Below are positions 1 through 7,968 of a stretch of DNA of 64,000 bases, piece by piece. Origin of the DNA: Nitratidesulfovibrio sp. (GTDB taxonomy: Bacteria > Desulfobacterota > Desulfovibrionia > Desulfovibrionales > Desulfovibrionaceae); contig NZ_JBDXXH010000002.1 of NCBI RefSeq assembly GCF_040373385.1, forward strand, positions 613,555 to 677,554, read 5' to 3'. Under the pieces are notes generated by a model that saw nothing but the letters and a program-made list of their open reading frames with translations, ran no database searches and was not told where the DNA came from. Within the stretch, counting starts at the first letter, position 1, and each line of letters opens with the position of its first letter. A program made the position numbers and the translations under genes.

Positions 1-307
1 ACACGATCCATCCGCAGGTCGCCAGCAGCAGCAGCGTTTCCACCAGGGCGGAGAGGTTTTCGATCTTGCCGTGGCCGTAAGGGTGGCGTGCGTCGGGCGG
101 GCGGGATGAAATGTGCACCGCGAACCACGTGACGGCGGCGGCCACCAGGTCCAGCCCGCTGTGCGCCGCCTCCGACAGGATGCCCAGGCTGTTGGTGGAT
201 ACGCCCACCCCCAGCTTGAGCGTGGTCAGCAGCACGGCGGCCAGCACGGAAGACAGCGCGGCGGCGTTCTTTTCGCGCAGGGCGGTTTCGTAATCGTGGG
301 GTTGCAT
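1..307 (-). CDS. Cation diffusion facilitator family transporter, N-terminal part (cut by window edge)
   Basis: This is the first 102 residues of a cation-efflux (CDF/ZnT-type) inner-membrane protein; the rest lies beyond the left edge. CDF proteins export divalent metals such as Zn, Fe or Co by proton antiport. The visible part has a cytoplasmic N-terminus, a first hydrophobic helix at about residues 15-35, the SEAAHSGLD segment (metal-site A in helix 2, here with His and Asp), and the family hallmark HPYGHGKIE before the third helix. The start ATG is at 307 on the minus strand. The metal specificity cannot be told from this fragment. It is transcribed away from the AT-richer stretch to its right. 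Confidence 0.88.
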   Translation of the reverse strand, partial: MQPHDYETALREKNAAALSSVLAAVLLTTLKLGVGVSTNSLGILSEAAHSGLDLVAAAVTWFAVHISSRPPDARHPYGHGKIENLSALVETLLLLATCGWIV

Positions 308-824
308 GACGCCTCCGGGCTGGCCTGTCCTGTGAGGTCTTGTGGGGTGCGGCGCGGATGTGCGTTGCCGTGACAGGCTGCGGTATGCGCGCCTTCGCAA
401 ACGTTGCCGCCGCAGCGGAACGCGGCCCGCCATGGCCATGGCCAGGGTGCAGGCGCACGGCATCCTAGCACGGCCTGTTCAGCGTGACCAGCAAGGAGCG
501 CATCACGCCGTCATTGATGATGAACATCGACTTCAGACGGTAGGTTGCGAGGGGGCAGATAGTGACGGCTGGTTCTGTCCGATAAGAAGCGTGACGGCAC
601 GAAAATCGAATTGGAACCTCAGTATACTGTTTTTATGCAGCATGTTTTATAGATAGTTTTGAGTTATCCGTGTATTATCCGCCTTAACCAGTTTTTGGGT
701 ACGCTAAGAGGTGATTCTCATGGAAGACGCTGCAACCGGATGATGAACAGGCCTTTTTTGTCTTTGGAATTCGACTCCAAAGCAGCGGGCAAACTCCATT
801 TTAATCGATGAAGGAGCAATAAGA
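308..824. other. Intergenic region, GC-rich then AT-rich
   Basis: There is no supportable gene in these 517 bases. The first half keeps the high GC of the chromosome and holds the divergent upstream region of the cation-efflux gene. From about 595 the composition becomes clearly AT-richer and stays so through the SIR2-like gene. This suggests that the left border of an acquired segment lies near 590-600. No convincing -35/-10 pair was found. Confidence 0.6.
762..782 (+). promoter_or_regulatory. Perfect 7-bp hairpin with T-arm-like loop upstream of the SIR2-like gene
   Basis: CTTTGGA (762-768) pairs perfectly with TCCAAAG (776-782) around the 7-base loop ATTCGAC, 42 bases before the start codon. 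A stem with a 7-base loop carrying TTCGA resembles a tRNA T-arm, but the stem is longer than the usual 5 bp and no full tRNA can be folded around it. It could be a leader hairpin, a protein-binding site or a remnant of an attachment site. Confidence 0.4.
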
Positions 825-2141
825 ATGCTGCTAATTACTGGCGCAGGCGTTGACCGTACCGCAGGCATCGATTTCCCGCTGGCCAGCACATTGTTGGCTG
901 ACGTTACGCGTTACCTGGATGGACCGGGCAAGCCGGTGGACGAAGCACTACGTGCCATGCTTCCTGGGCTGCGTTTCAGCTTCAACAACATGATAGCTCG
1001 GGCAGTAGACAAAATTGCAACGCGCGAGCCGCACGAACAAAGGGCTATGGTGCAGCGGGTGCAGGCAGCCATTGCTGACTTGCCAGCAGGGCGGGAAGCC
1101 ATAACGAAGCATGGCGAGTTGATCATCCGCCTTTTTAATAAGCTGGCGAGTATTGCCGAGCAAAGCCAGCTTGATGAAGAAACCGAAAATTTGATCCGTG
1201 ATGTCTTTCCAGCAGATGCCGAAGATTTAATCGACAGTGATTCGATACTTGATATTCACAAGCTGTCTTTGTCCGATACATTCAAAACCGTTCTCAAGCG
1301 CACTCTAAAGATGGGCCTGTCCGGTGAACACCATGAAGTTGCGGCTGCACTTGGTGCGGACATGCTGAACATCGAAACGTTGCTTATTGAAAAGTTTCTC
1401 GGATTCTACAATGACAAGCCATCCGATATCAAAAACTATCTGTATATCGCATGGTCGCTTTGGGCTTACCTAGTTGCCAAGCAGAACGAAGTTCTGGCGG
1501 TTCATAATGCTGATCCCTTGCCATTTTATAGCAATATTCCTGAAGGCGTTCGCGCTATCACTCTCAACTACACAGCGTTCCTGCAACAACGGTTGGGTTT
1601 GGAACGGACATTGTATTTTCATGGTGGCTTGGCAGAATACGTCCGTATGGACACGAGGAATTTGTTGCCGATAGACAGCATCCATACCTGCGATCCGGTG
1701 CGATTTATTCGTGAGTTAGTCATGCCCAATGTGGATGTGACGCAGGATGATCTGCGGCAGCAGAGGCACGTCATCCCGGCTTTGGTACCTCCGTTGAGGC
1801 TTAAACCGATTCTCTCCCATCGTTATATCGAATTATGGGGTCAGGCATCCAGATGGGTGAGGGAGGCAACGCATATTGTTGTAGTTGGTTATTCTTTCAA
1901 TAACGCGGATGAGCATTTTAACGACATCCTTCGCAGTCATCCGAACCCCGTGATTGATATTGTTGCTCCAGAGGCGACCACCCCAGAATTTATTGCACGT
2001 ATGGAAAAGGTATTTTGCATCGCTGCGTCACAATATTCTAGAGTCGAAGTTAACGGGCATAGCGCCATGCAGGCAAGAAGAGTGCGTTTGATCAACGCGA
2101 CAGCTGCCGATGTCGATCTAGCTGCTCTATTTGGAGTATAA
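825..2141 (+). CDS. SIR2-like (SIR2_2-type) protein, orphan
   Basis: This is a 438-residue protein of the bacterial SIR2-like Rossmann family, whose characterised members often hydrolyse NAD+ in antiphage abortive infection. The visible motifs follow the family order: GAG at 6-8 at the extreme N-terminus (GAGVDRTAG, with Asp where Ser is common), LNYT 247-250 (usual form TNYD), FHGG 265-268 with the likely catalytic-region His, a PALVPP...LKP block at 318-328, and GYSFNNADEHF 355-365 near the end. The region between 30 and 240 is helical and not recognised. The start is supported by AAGGAG eight bases upstream of ATG. No partner effector, nuclease or TIR gene is adjacent. Base composition is AT-richer than both neighbours, which suggests horizontal acquisition. 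An NADase defence role is inference; a lone regulatory deacylase cannot be excluded. Confidence 0.82.
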   Translation: MLLITGAGVDRTAGIDFPLASTLLADVTRYLDGPGKPVDEALRAMLPGLRFSFNNMIARAVDKIATREPHEQRAMVQRVQAAIADLPAGREAITKHGELIIRLFNKLASIAEQSQLDEETENLIRDVFPADAEDLIDSDSILDIHKLSLSDTFKTVLKRTLKMGLSGEHHEVAAALGADMLNIETLLIEKFLGFYNDKPSDIKNYLYIAWSLWAYLVAKQNEVLAVHNADPLPFYSNIPEGVRAITLNYTAFLQQRLGLERTLYFHGGLAEYVRMDTRNLLPIDSIHTCDPVRFIRELVMPNVDVTQDDLRQQRHVIPALVPPLRLKPILSHRYIELWGQASRWVREATHIVVVGYSFNNADEHFNDILRSHPNPVIDIVAPEATTPEFIARMEKVFCIAASQYSRVEVNGHSAMQARRVRLINATAADVDLAALFGV

Positions 2142-2197
2142 GTAGATTGTGTATAACAGCTTGGGGGAACTTTGCCGGACTACCTTGGAAGCCATCT

Positions 2198-2220
2198 TGG
2201 TGGCGGCGGAAATCGAACCC
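2198..2220 (-). other. tRNA/tmRNA 3'-end-like fragment (possible attachment-site scar)
   Basis: Read on the minus strand, this 23-base stretch begins GGG-TTCGATT (a T-loop consensus), continues with a CCGCCGCC run like an acceptor strand, and ends ACCA. That is the pattern of a tRNA or tmRNA 3' end. The T-stem pairs only at its inner positions and no upstream cloverleaf is present, so it is not a functional RNA gene. It lies 57 bases past the stop of the AT-rich SIR2-like gene, just where the composition returns to GC-rich. An att remnant is inference; chance resemblance is possible. Confidence 0.35.
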
Positions 2221-2292
2221 TTGTTCGGGAAAGGGGGAACGCGGTGGTGGTACGAATGCACAACGGCCCTCCCCTCGGCTCACCAAACGCCG

Positions 2293-2643
2293 CTAAGCGC
2301 CAAGCTGGCTTGGGCCGTCCTGCCCGGTCAGCAGCTCCAGCACCCCAACGACATGGGCGCGTGCGTCGTCGGGCAGGTCTGCATACGCAACCGGGGTGAA
2401 CCAGCGCACGCGCTGGCCATCGGCATTATCCTTCCAGCCGTGGAATTCGTCGTACGGGCGGGTGAACAGCGCATGGCCGGACGGGTACAGGGTGCGGTAC
2501 ACCACCACCCTGCCCTCGGTGGCCGTGTCCAGCGCCTCGCCCACCACCTGATAGTAGCGCCCCTTGAAGTGGCGGTAGAAGGCCTGGCCGGGCGTGGCGC
2601 GGTCTTGCGGCGTGACGCCTGCGTGCATGTCGTCCCCTGACAT
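2293..2643 (-). CDS. DUF1653 domain protein
   Basis: A 116-residue protein containing the DUF1653 fold over residues about 20-85. The typical run is YRHFKGRYYQVVGEA, then VVYRTLY, then a Tyr-Asp-Glu-Phe-His block (PYDEFHG), followed by RF/WFTPV. The family is small and cytoplasmic, of unknown biochemical role, and usually 60-75 residues long; here there are about 18 extra N-terminal and 25 extra C-terminal residues. The reading frame and high GC3 match the surrounding chromosome, unlike the adjacent SIR2-like gene. It lies downstream of the lut operon on the same strand but is separated from it by 140 bases with a strong hairpin, so it is probably transcribed on its own. Confidence 0.85.
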   Translation of the reverse strand: MSGDDMHAGVTPQDRATPGQAFYRHFKGRYYQVVGEALDTATEGRVVVYRTLYPSGHALFTRPYDEFHGWKDNADGQRVRWFTPVAYADLPDDARAHVVGVLELLTGQDGPSQLGA

Positions 2644-2683
2644 CTTCTTCCCCTTGGGTGCAGTTTGGCCGCACCATGCGCGA

Positions 2684-2718
2684 CGCGCCGGAAAAAGGGA
2701 ATCCCCCTTTCCGGCGCG
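2684..2718 (-). terminator. Hairpin after lutC
   Basis: CGCGCCGGAAA (2684-2694) pairs perfectly with TTTCCGGCGCG (2708-2718), with a further short GGG/CCC pairing inside. It begins about 65 bases after the lutC stop on the minus strand. There is no clear T-run after it, so it may stabilise the lut mRNA 3' end or work with Rho rather than be a classical intrinsic terminator. Confidence 0.5.
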
Positions 2719-2783
2719 CGGTTGTCAGGCATTGTGAGGCGAGTCACCTCGCCAATGCGGATTTTCGTCGGGCGTCGCGACGC

Positions 2784-3440
2784 CTATTCCAACACGAGAA
2801 CGATCAACTCCTTGGGCCCGTGCACCCCGAAGGCCAGTGTCATTTCGATGTCCGCCGTCTTGGACGGGCCGGAGATGAGCAGCGCGTTGGTGGGCATGTT
2901 TTCTGCCCAGCGCATTTCGCGCATGGCCTCGGCAAGGGTGCTGTGGATGGTGTCGGCCTTCAGCAATGCCACGTGCACCGTGGGCACCAGCGAGAGCAGG
3001 CGCGGTTCCTGCGGGGTGGGCCAGACGATGAGCGTGCCGTTTTCGGCAATGCCGCCCAGGGTAGAGGTAATGCCCACGTCGATGCCGAACAGTTCGTCGC
3101 GGAAGGCTTCCACGTTTTCGCCGTAGGGCACCAGCTTGGGCAGTCCCTTGCCCTTGATCTTGGACCGCAGGGTGCCGCCAAACCACGCATCGTGGCCGTA
3201 GGTCAGGGTCTTGGCCTCGCGTGCCTTCAACAGTTCCGCAAGCTTGGCGGGCCATTCCGCCTCTGGCAGCACGTGCACTTCCGAGCGCACGGTTTCCATG
3301 CGCTTTTTCAGCAGTTCGATGCGCTGGGCCTTGTCCAGCATGGGGGCCTGCCAACTGCCGCCCTGGGGCACGTAGGGCGATACGGTGGTGCGCGCCGCGT
3401 GCAGGCGCGCGAAGATGCGGTCGCGGGCGGTGCTACTCAT
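2784..3440 (-). CDS. lutC: LutC/YkgG-type LUD-domain protein
   Basis: A 218-residue LUD-domain protein, the third component of the LutABC L-lactate oxidation complex, which passes electrons from lactate to the respiratory chain in the cytoplasm. The LUD signature is in the C-terminal half: GIDVGITSTLGGIAENGTL-like residues, then LISGPSKTADIEMTLAFGVHGP, close to the family consensus of nucleotide-binding-like residues. The start at 3440 gives an ATG sharing eight bases with the end of lutB (ATGAGTAG), the same arrangement as at the lutA/lutB junction; this coupling favours it over an upstream in-frame start at 3488 inside lutB. The length is normal for the family. In sulfate reducers the likely role is oxidation of lactate, a main carbon and electron source. 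Confidence 0.9.
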   Translation of the reverse strand: MSSTARDRIFARLHAARTTVSPYVPQGGSWQAPMLDKAQRIELLKKRMETVRSEVHVLPEAEWPAKLAELLKAREAKTLTYGHDAWFGGTLRSKIKGKGLPKLVPYGENVEAFRDELFGIDVGITSTLGGIAENGTLIVWPTPQEPRLLSLVPTVHVALLKADTIHSTLAEAMREMRWAENMPTNALLISGPSKTADIEMTLAFGVHGPKELIVLVLE

Positions 3441-4860
3441 GGCGGATCCCCTCTTCCTTGGCGAGTTGGTGCAGGCTCTTGGGCGCAAAGCGTGGCGCGG
3501 TGCGCACGCTGGTCCACGCCTTCAGCGGACCGACGTTGGGCAGCCTTTCGCCGAACTTGCCCAGCATGGACACCACGAACCTGTTCAACGCCGGAATGCG
3601 GTAGGTCAGTTCCCAGCCCTTCCAGACCAGTGTTTCCAGCAGGTTCTTCTTGGCGCCGTGGCCCTTGACCACGCCGTCGCCCTTCTCGTCGTACGCTTCC
3701 GTGCGCATGCGCCGGATGATGCCCGGAATGGGAATGCGCACCGGGCACACCTCTTCGCAGGCGTTGCACAGGCTGGATGCAGTGGCCAGCACCCCCTTGT
3801 CGGCCAGCCCGTCGATCTGCGGGGTGAGGATCTTGCCGATGGGGCCGGGATACACAGAGCCGTAGGCGTGCCCGCCGATGCGGATGTACACCGGGCAGTG
3901 GTTAAGGCAGGTGCCGCAGCGGATGCATTGCAGGGTACGGCGCAACTGCGCGTCGGCCAGCATCCGGGAGCGGCCATTGTCCAGGATGACCAGATGGATT
4001 TCCTTGGGGCCGTCGCGCTCGCCATCCTTGCGGGGGCTGGTGATGCAGTTGACGTAGGTGGTGACCAACTGGCCCGTGGCGGATGCCGTCAGCAAACGCA
4101 GCAGCGGCGGCAGGTCGGTCAGCGATTCCACCACCTTTTCCAGCCCCATGACGGCCACGTGCACCGGGGGCACCGTGGTGCACATCCGGCCATTGCCCTC
4201 GTTTTCCACCAGCACCAGGGTGCCCGTTTCGGCCACGGCAAAGTTCACGCCCGAAAGGCCCACGTGCCCGGTGCGGAACTTTTCACGCAGGGTGCGCCGG
4301 GCAATGGCGTTCAGTTCTTCCACCACGTCGGTGTAGGGAATGCCTTCCAGGTTGTCGGTGAAGATGCGTCCCACCTGCTGGCGGTTCTTGTGGATGGCGG
4401 GCACGATGATGTGCGAGGGCGGCTCGTGGTTCAGCTGGATGATGAACTCGCCAAGGTCCGTTTCCAGCGCCTCGATGCCGTGGGTTTCCAGAAAGTGGTT
4501 CAGGTGCATTTCTTCCGAGACCATGGACTTGCCCTTCACCAGCTTGGTGGCGTCGTGGCTGCGCATGATGCCCAGAATGATCTCGTTGGCCTCTGCCGTG
4601 GTTTCGGCCCAATGCACGATGATGCCGTTTTCGGTACACTTGCGCTCCAGCCGCTCCAGCAGTTCCGGCAGCTTGGCCAGGGCCTTGCGCTTGGCGGCCT
4701 CTGCGTCGTCGCGCATGCGTTCGCGCTCTTCGGCGTCGGGCAGCACGGCCACGCGTTTTTTCATCAGACCGGTAAGGGCCGACTTGAAGTTGGCGCGCAA
4801 CTGGCGGTCGGCAAGGGCCTCGGTGACGTTGGCCGTAAAATCGAGGTGCTGGCTACCCAT
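3433..4860 (-). CDS. lutB: LutB-type iron-sulfur LUD protein
   Basis: A 475-residue protein combining a LUD domain (about 70-300) with a ferredoxin-like module. Cysteines C312, C315, C318 and C322 (CIRCGTCLNHCP) and C365, C368 and C372 (CNACEEVCPV) ligate two iron-sulfur clusters. The glycine-rich GLSGVNFAVAETGTL segment (201-215) is typical of LutB/YkgF. It is the electron-transfer core of LutABC between the Cys-rich LutA and LutC. ATG at 4860 overlaps the lutA stop by eight bases (ATGGGTAG); a nine-residue longer start exists at 4887 but would lie deeper inside lutA. The C-terminal tail after 390 resembles the usual LutB C-terminus. L-lactate is the likely substrate by family, though other 2-hydroxyacids are possible. 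Confidence 0.93.
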   Translation of the reverse strand: MGSQHLDFTANVTEALADRQLRANFKSALTGLMKKRVAVLPDAEERERMRDDAEAAKRKALAKLPELLERLERKCTENGIIVHWAETTAEANEIILGIMRSHDATKLVKGKSMVSEEMHLNHFLETHGIEALETDLGEFIIQLNHEPPSHIIVPAIHKNRQQVGRIFTDNLEGIPYTDVVEELNAIARRTLREKFRTGHVGLSGVNFAVAETGTLVLVENEGNGRMCTTVPPVHVAVMGLEKVVESLTDLPPLLRLLTASATGQLVTTYVNCITSPRKDGERDGPKEIHLVILDNGRSRMLADAQLRRTLQCIRCGTCLNHCPVYIRIGGHAYGSVYPGPIGKILTPQIDGLADKGVLATASSLCNACEEVCPVRIPIPGIIRRMRTEAYDEKGDGVVKGHGAKKNLLETLVWKGWELTYRIPALNRFVVSMLGKFGERLPNVGPLKAWTSVRTAPRFAPKSLHQLAKEEGIRHE

Positions 4861-5614
4861 TGATGCGCTCCCATATGAATTCGGCAAGGTGACGGGGCGC
4901 CACGGGCACGCCCTTGTGCTCCATGGCCCCGCCGATGTTCATCAGACAGCCGCAGTCGCCGGAAAGGATGGCCGAGGCGCCGGTTGCCCGGATGTCCTCG
5001 ATCTTGTCCGCCACCATGGCGGCGGAGATTTCCGGCTGCTTGATGGAGAAGGTGCCGCCGAAGCCGCAGCATTCGTACTCGCGCTCTATCTCCACCAGTT
5101 CCACGTTGGACAGCTGGCCGATGAGGGCCTTGGCCGCGGCGGTCGCCCCCATCTCGCGCATGGCGTGGCACGAGGAATGCCACGTGACCTTCACCGGCTT
5201 GCCCTTGTCCTCGTAGCGCACATGCAGGGCGTTGTGCAGAAAGTCGCCCAGTTCGAAAACCCGTTCGGAGAACTTGCGCACATCAAAGTATTCCGAATCG
5301 TTGGCGAACATTTCCGGGTAGTGGTGGCGCATCATGCCCGCGCACGATCCGGAAGGCACCACGATGGGCCAGTCGGCGTTGGAGAACGCCTTGATCTGCG
5401 CCCTGGCCACGGCCCTGGCCTCTTCAAGGAAGCCGGAATTGTACGCGGGCTGGCCGCAGCACGACTGTTCCTGCGGAAAGACCACCTCCACCCCGGCGCG
5501 GCGCAGCAGGTGCATGCCCGCCATGCCCGCCTGCGGGAACGACATGTCCACGAGGCAGGTGCCGAAGTAGTAGACGGTTTTCACGTCGCGAGGATAGGTG
5601 AACGTATGGGCCAT
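4853..5614 (-). CDS. lutA: LutA-type Cys-rich (CCG domain) oxidoreductase subunit
   Basis: A 253-residue protein with two CCG (cysteine-rich) domains, as in GlpC, HdrB/D and LutA. Key residues are C20, C52-C53 (SCCGQPAYNSG), C91, C149, C182-C183 (ECCGFGG) and C221/C223; such domains bind cubane or noncubane [4Fe-4S] clusters. The start at 5614 is preceded by AGGAAGG; an open upstream extension rich in Pro/His/Arg to 5746 is not credible as protein. It is the first gene of the lutABC operon, so control should act in the 405-base region upstream, shared with a divergent dehydrogenase gene. The length is normal for LutA (about 240). Confidence 0.92.
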   Translation of the reverse strand: MAHTFTYPRDVKTVYYFGTCLVDMSFPQAGMAGMHLLRRAGVEVVFPQEQSCCGQPAYNSGFLEEARAVARAQIKAFSNADWPIVVPSGSCAGMMRHHYPEMFANDSEYFDVRKFSERVFELGDFLHNALHVRYEDKGKPVKVTWHSSCHAMREMGATAAAKALIGQLSNVELVEIEREYECCGFGGTFSIKQPEISAAMVADKIEDIRATGASAILSGDCGCLMNIGGAMEHKGVPVAPRHLAEFIWERING

Positions 5615-6019
5615 GTGTGCCTTCCTGTGTTGCGGTTGGACGTGCGCCACGCGCGGCGCGGGGTGGTCCGGGGCGGCAAGGGAATGGTGTGACTGCTGCC
5701 GCTGCGGGGGCGAATCCGGCAGCATGTCGGCACCGGGACGTCGCACCGGAATGCGACGATGTTTGTGACAAGCCTAGCACGGGGGCGCATTCCATGTCGA
5801 TACGCTGGTGCGGCAGATGTGCCGTGCGCATCGCGGCTGCCCCCTGAGCGTCCACCACCGTTTGTGCAGGCGAACGGCTTGCCTGCCGGACGCGCCGGGG
5901 CTAGTATGCGCCTCCGTGCCGCCGCCCGCCCCCGCATGCGTGCAGGCATGGGCCGTCCCACCCCGCAATCGCCCGGCGCTACGGCCTTCACAGGAACTTT
6001 CAGCTCACAGGACGCCACC
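5615..6019. other. Divergent intergenic region lutA / short-chain dehydrogenase
   Basis: These 405 bases are GC-rich, with no coding potential that I can support on either strand. They must hold the lutABC promoter (minus) and the promoter of the plus-strand dehydrogenase. I saw no clear palindromic operator or good sigma-70 box. Confidence 0.5.
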
Positions 6020-6823
6020 ATGACCGCCACTGCCGTCACCACCCGCACTGCTTCCGCCCATTCCGCTTCCGGCGGGGGCATCGTCTGCATCACCGGGGCC
6101 ACCGCCGGGTTCGGCGCTGCCACAGCCCGCCGCTTTGCCGCCGACGGCTGGCGCATCATCGCCACCGGACGCCGCCAGGACAGGCTGGACGCGCTGGTGG
6201 CGGAACTGGGGGCCGACACGTGCCTGCCGCTGTGCTTCGACGTGCGCGACGGCGACGCGGTGCAGGCCGCGCTTCAGAACCTGCCCGAGGCGTGGCGCGC
6301 CGTGGATGTGCTGGTGAACAATGCCGGTCTTGCCCTGGGCCTGGAACCCGCCCACCGATGCAACATGGACGACTGGACGACCATGGTGGACACCAACATC
6401 AAGGGGCTGCTGCACGTTACCCGTGCCCTGCTGCCCGGCATGGTGGAGCGCGGGCGCGGCCACGTGGTCAACCTGGGATCCATCACCGGCACCTATGCCT
6501 ACCCCGGGGCCAACGTGTATGGTGGCACCAAGGCGTTCGTCATGCAGTTTTCGCGGGGCCTGCGGGCCGATCTGCACGGCACTGGCGTGCGCGTGACCAA
6601 CATCGAACCGGGACTTGCGGAAAGCGAGTTTTCCGTGGTGCGCTTTGGTGGTGATGCCGACCGCGCTGCAAAGCTGTACCAGGGCACCGACCCGCTTCGT
6701 CCGGAAGATATCGCGGACACCATTGCGTGGGCCGTGTCCTGCCCGGCGCACGTCAACGTGAACCGCATCGAGGTCATGCCCACCTGCCAGTCGTTCGGCG
6801 CGCTTCCCGTTCACCGCGCCTAG
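6020..6823 (+). CDS. Short-chain dehydrogenase/reductase, YdfG-like
   Basis: A 267-residue classical SDR. After a 20-residue Thr/Ser-rich lead it shows the NAD(P)-binding ITGATAGFGAA (family form TGxxxGxG), an NNAG at about 106-109, the catalytic Ser in GSITG, and YGGTK with Y167 and K171. The C-terminal PGLAESEFSVVRFGGD closely follows YdfG-type 3-hydroxy acid / L-allo-threonine dehydrogenases, which are NADP-dependent cytoplasmic enzymes; the arginine in the ATGRRQDR segment favours NADP(H). The start at 6020 is chosen because residues before it are not SDR-like and GACGCCACC gives only modest ribosome binding. It is divergent from lutA and may be monocistronic, since a hairpin follows. The exact substrate is not determined. 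Confidence 0.88.
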   Translation: MTATAVTTRTASAHSASGGGIVCITGATAGFGAATARRFAADGWRIIATGRRQDRLDALVAELGADTCLPLCFDVRDGDAVQAALQNLPEAWRAVDVLVNNAGLALGLEPAHRCNMDDWTTMVDTNIKGLLHVTRALLPGMVERGRGHVVNLGSITGTYAYPGANVYGGTKAFVMQFSRGLRADLHGTGVRVTNIEPGLAESEFSVVRFGGDADRAAKLYQGTDPLRPEDIADTIAWAVSCPAHVNVNRIEVMPTCQSFGALPVHRA

Positions 6824-6903
6824 CATCGTCCGCAACTCCGGGCGGTCGCCCGGAGATTCCCCATTCCCGGCAACCACCCGGCGCTGTACAATCCGCCTGC
6901 ACT

Positions 6904-6930
6904 GCCCCGCCATACGCGATATGGCGGGGC
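6904..6930 (+). terminator. 10-bp perfect hairpin between dehydrogenase and marC
   Basis: GCCCCGCCAT (6904-6913) pairs exactly with ATGGCGGGGC (6921-6930) around a 7-base loop, 80 bases after the dehydrogenase stop and 42 before the marC-family start. There is no T-run, so this is either a weak terminator or a leader structure of the next gene. Confidence 0.45.
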
Positions 6931-6972
6931 AACCGGGCATGCACACCCTGCCACCCCACCGGAGCGGCATCC

Positions 6973-7575
6973 ATGAGCGCCATCGCCAACCTGTTCGTGA
7001 CCACCTTCGTCAAGATGTTCTTTCTGCTGACCCCGTTCTTCGTGCTGACCATGTTCCTGACCATGACCAGGGACATGACGCCCCAGGTGCAGCGCAGGCT
7101 TGCCGTGCGGGTGGGCGTGGCCGTGTACATCGTGTGCATGTGCCTGTATTTTTTCGGCGAATACATCTTCGACCTGTTCGGCATCACCCTTGATGCCTTT
7201 CGCATCGGCTCCGGTTCGTTGCTGTTCCTTTCCGCCGTGGCCCTGGTGCGCGACCCCTCGCCCTCGCGCGTGCAGGAAGTGAACGGCGACATCAGCGTGG
7301 TGCCGCTGGCCATTCCCATTACCGTGGGGCCTGCCACCATCGGTGCGCTGATGGTCATGGGCGCCACGGTGCGTGCCCCGCTGGAGCGGGTCATGGCCAG
7401 TCTGGGCCTGCTGGCCGCGGTGGTGTGCGTGGGGGTGATCCTGTACATCGGCCCGGCCATCGAAAAGCTGCTGGGGCGTACCGGTATTTCCATTCTCAGC
7501 AAGATCACCGGGCTGATCCTGGCGGCGTTGTCCGCGCAGATCGTGTTCACCGGGGTGCGCGGGTTCCTGAACTGA
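6973..7575 (+). CDS. MarC family integral membrane protein
   Basis: A 200-residue protein of the MarC/YchE (UPF0056) family with about six hydrophobic helices and no soluble domain. Recognisable segments are FFLLTPFFVLTMFLTMTRDMT near the start (family NP-F/ PFFVLT region), FRIGSGSLLFLSAVALVR in the middle, and PLAIPITVGPATIGALMVMG (108-127), the best-conserved MarC motif (P-L-A-x-P-x-x-x-GP). It is predicted to sit in the cytoplasmic membrane. Despite the name, the family has no proven role in multiple antibiotic resistance and its substrate is unknown. The start at 6973 gives the first hydrophobic helix directly after a short polar lead; earlier in-frame codons run through the preceding gene. 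Confidence 0.9.
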   Translation: MSAIANLFVTTFVKMFFLLTPFFVLTMFLTMTRDMTPQVQRRLAVRVGVAVYIVCMCLYFFGEYIFDLFGITLDAFRIGSGSLLFLSAVALVRDPSPSRVQEVNGDISVVPLAIPITVGPATIGALMVMGATVRAPLERVMASLGLLAAVVCVGVILYIGPAIEKLLGRTGISILSKITGLILAALSAQIVFTGVRGFLN

Positions 7576-7600
7576 TCCCCGCCCGGACTTTGCCAGATTG

Positions 7601-7638
7601 CAGGGGGCCGTCCGTTCCACTGAACGGGCGGCCCCCTG
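7601..7638 (+). terminator. Long hairpin after marC-family gene
   Basis: A 17-bp stem (7601-7617 with 7622-7638, one G-T wobble) with a 4-base loop starts 25 bases after the stop. The stem is CAGGGGGCCG-rich at its base. No strong T-tract follows (TGCGTTTCC), so termination strength is uncertain. Confidence 0.6.
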
Positions 7639-7904
7639 TGCGTTTCCGGCAGATATGTCAGGCATGGCTGGTGGCGGCTGCCGGCTGTCGTTGTCTTGTT
7701 CGCCGCTGCAAGCCAGTCCCCCGGCCCTCTGCACTTTTCGCAGGAATGTTGTCGCGCACGGCTGCCGCTGCCATGGCATGGCCGAGACCGGGCATGGTTC
7801 CACCTGGTCACGCCCGGACTGATCGCACCACGAACACGACGGGGCACTGCACGCCACGATGGGGCATGGCGGGGGCAGGACACCGAACAGCCAGGTCACG
7901 CTAC
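7639..7904. other. Intergenic, no gene seen
   Basis: A spacer between convergent units (marC-family on plus, trxA-trxB-bamD on minus). I find no gene, repeat or RNA here beyond the flanking terminator hairpins. Confidence 0.5.
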
Positions 7905-7944
7905 GGGTAAAAGAAAGGGCGGCCTCCCTCGGGGGGGCCGCCCT
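7905..7944 (-). terminator. Intrinsic terminator of the trxA-trxB-bamD operon
   Basis: On the minus strand AGGGCGGCC pairs with GGCCGCCCT (7936-7944 with 7916-7924) around an 11-base loop, and the stem runs straight into TTTCTTTT (about 7908-7915). It lies 24 bases after the bamD stop, a classical intrinsic terminator position. Confidence 0.85.
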
Positions 7945-7968
7945 GTGCTGCATGTGCTGCCGGAAATC

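Noticed and set aside
2198-2220. A complete tRNA or tmRNA gene
   Set aside because: No acceptor, D or anticodon arms can be folded around the fragment; only the 3'-end pattern is present, so it is reported as a possible scar.
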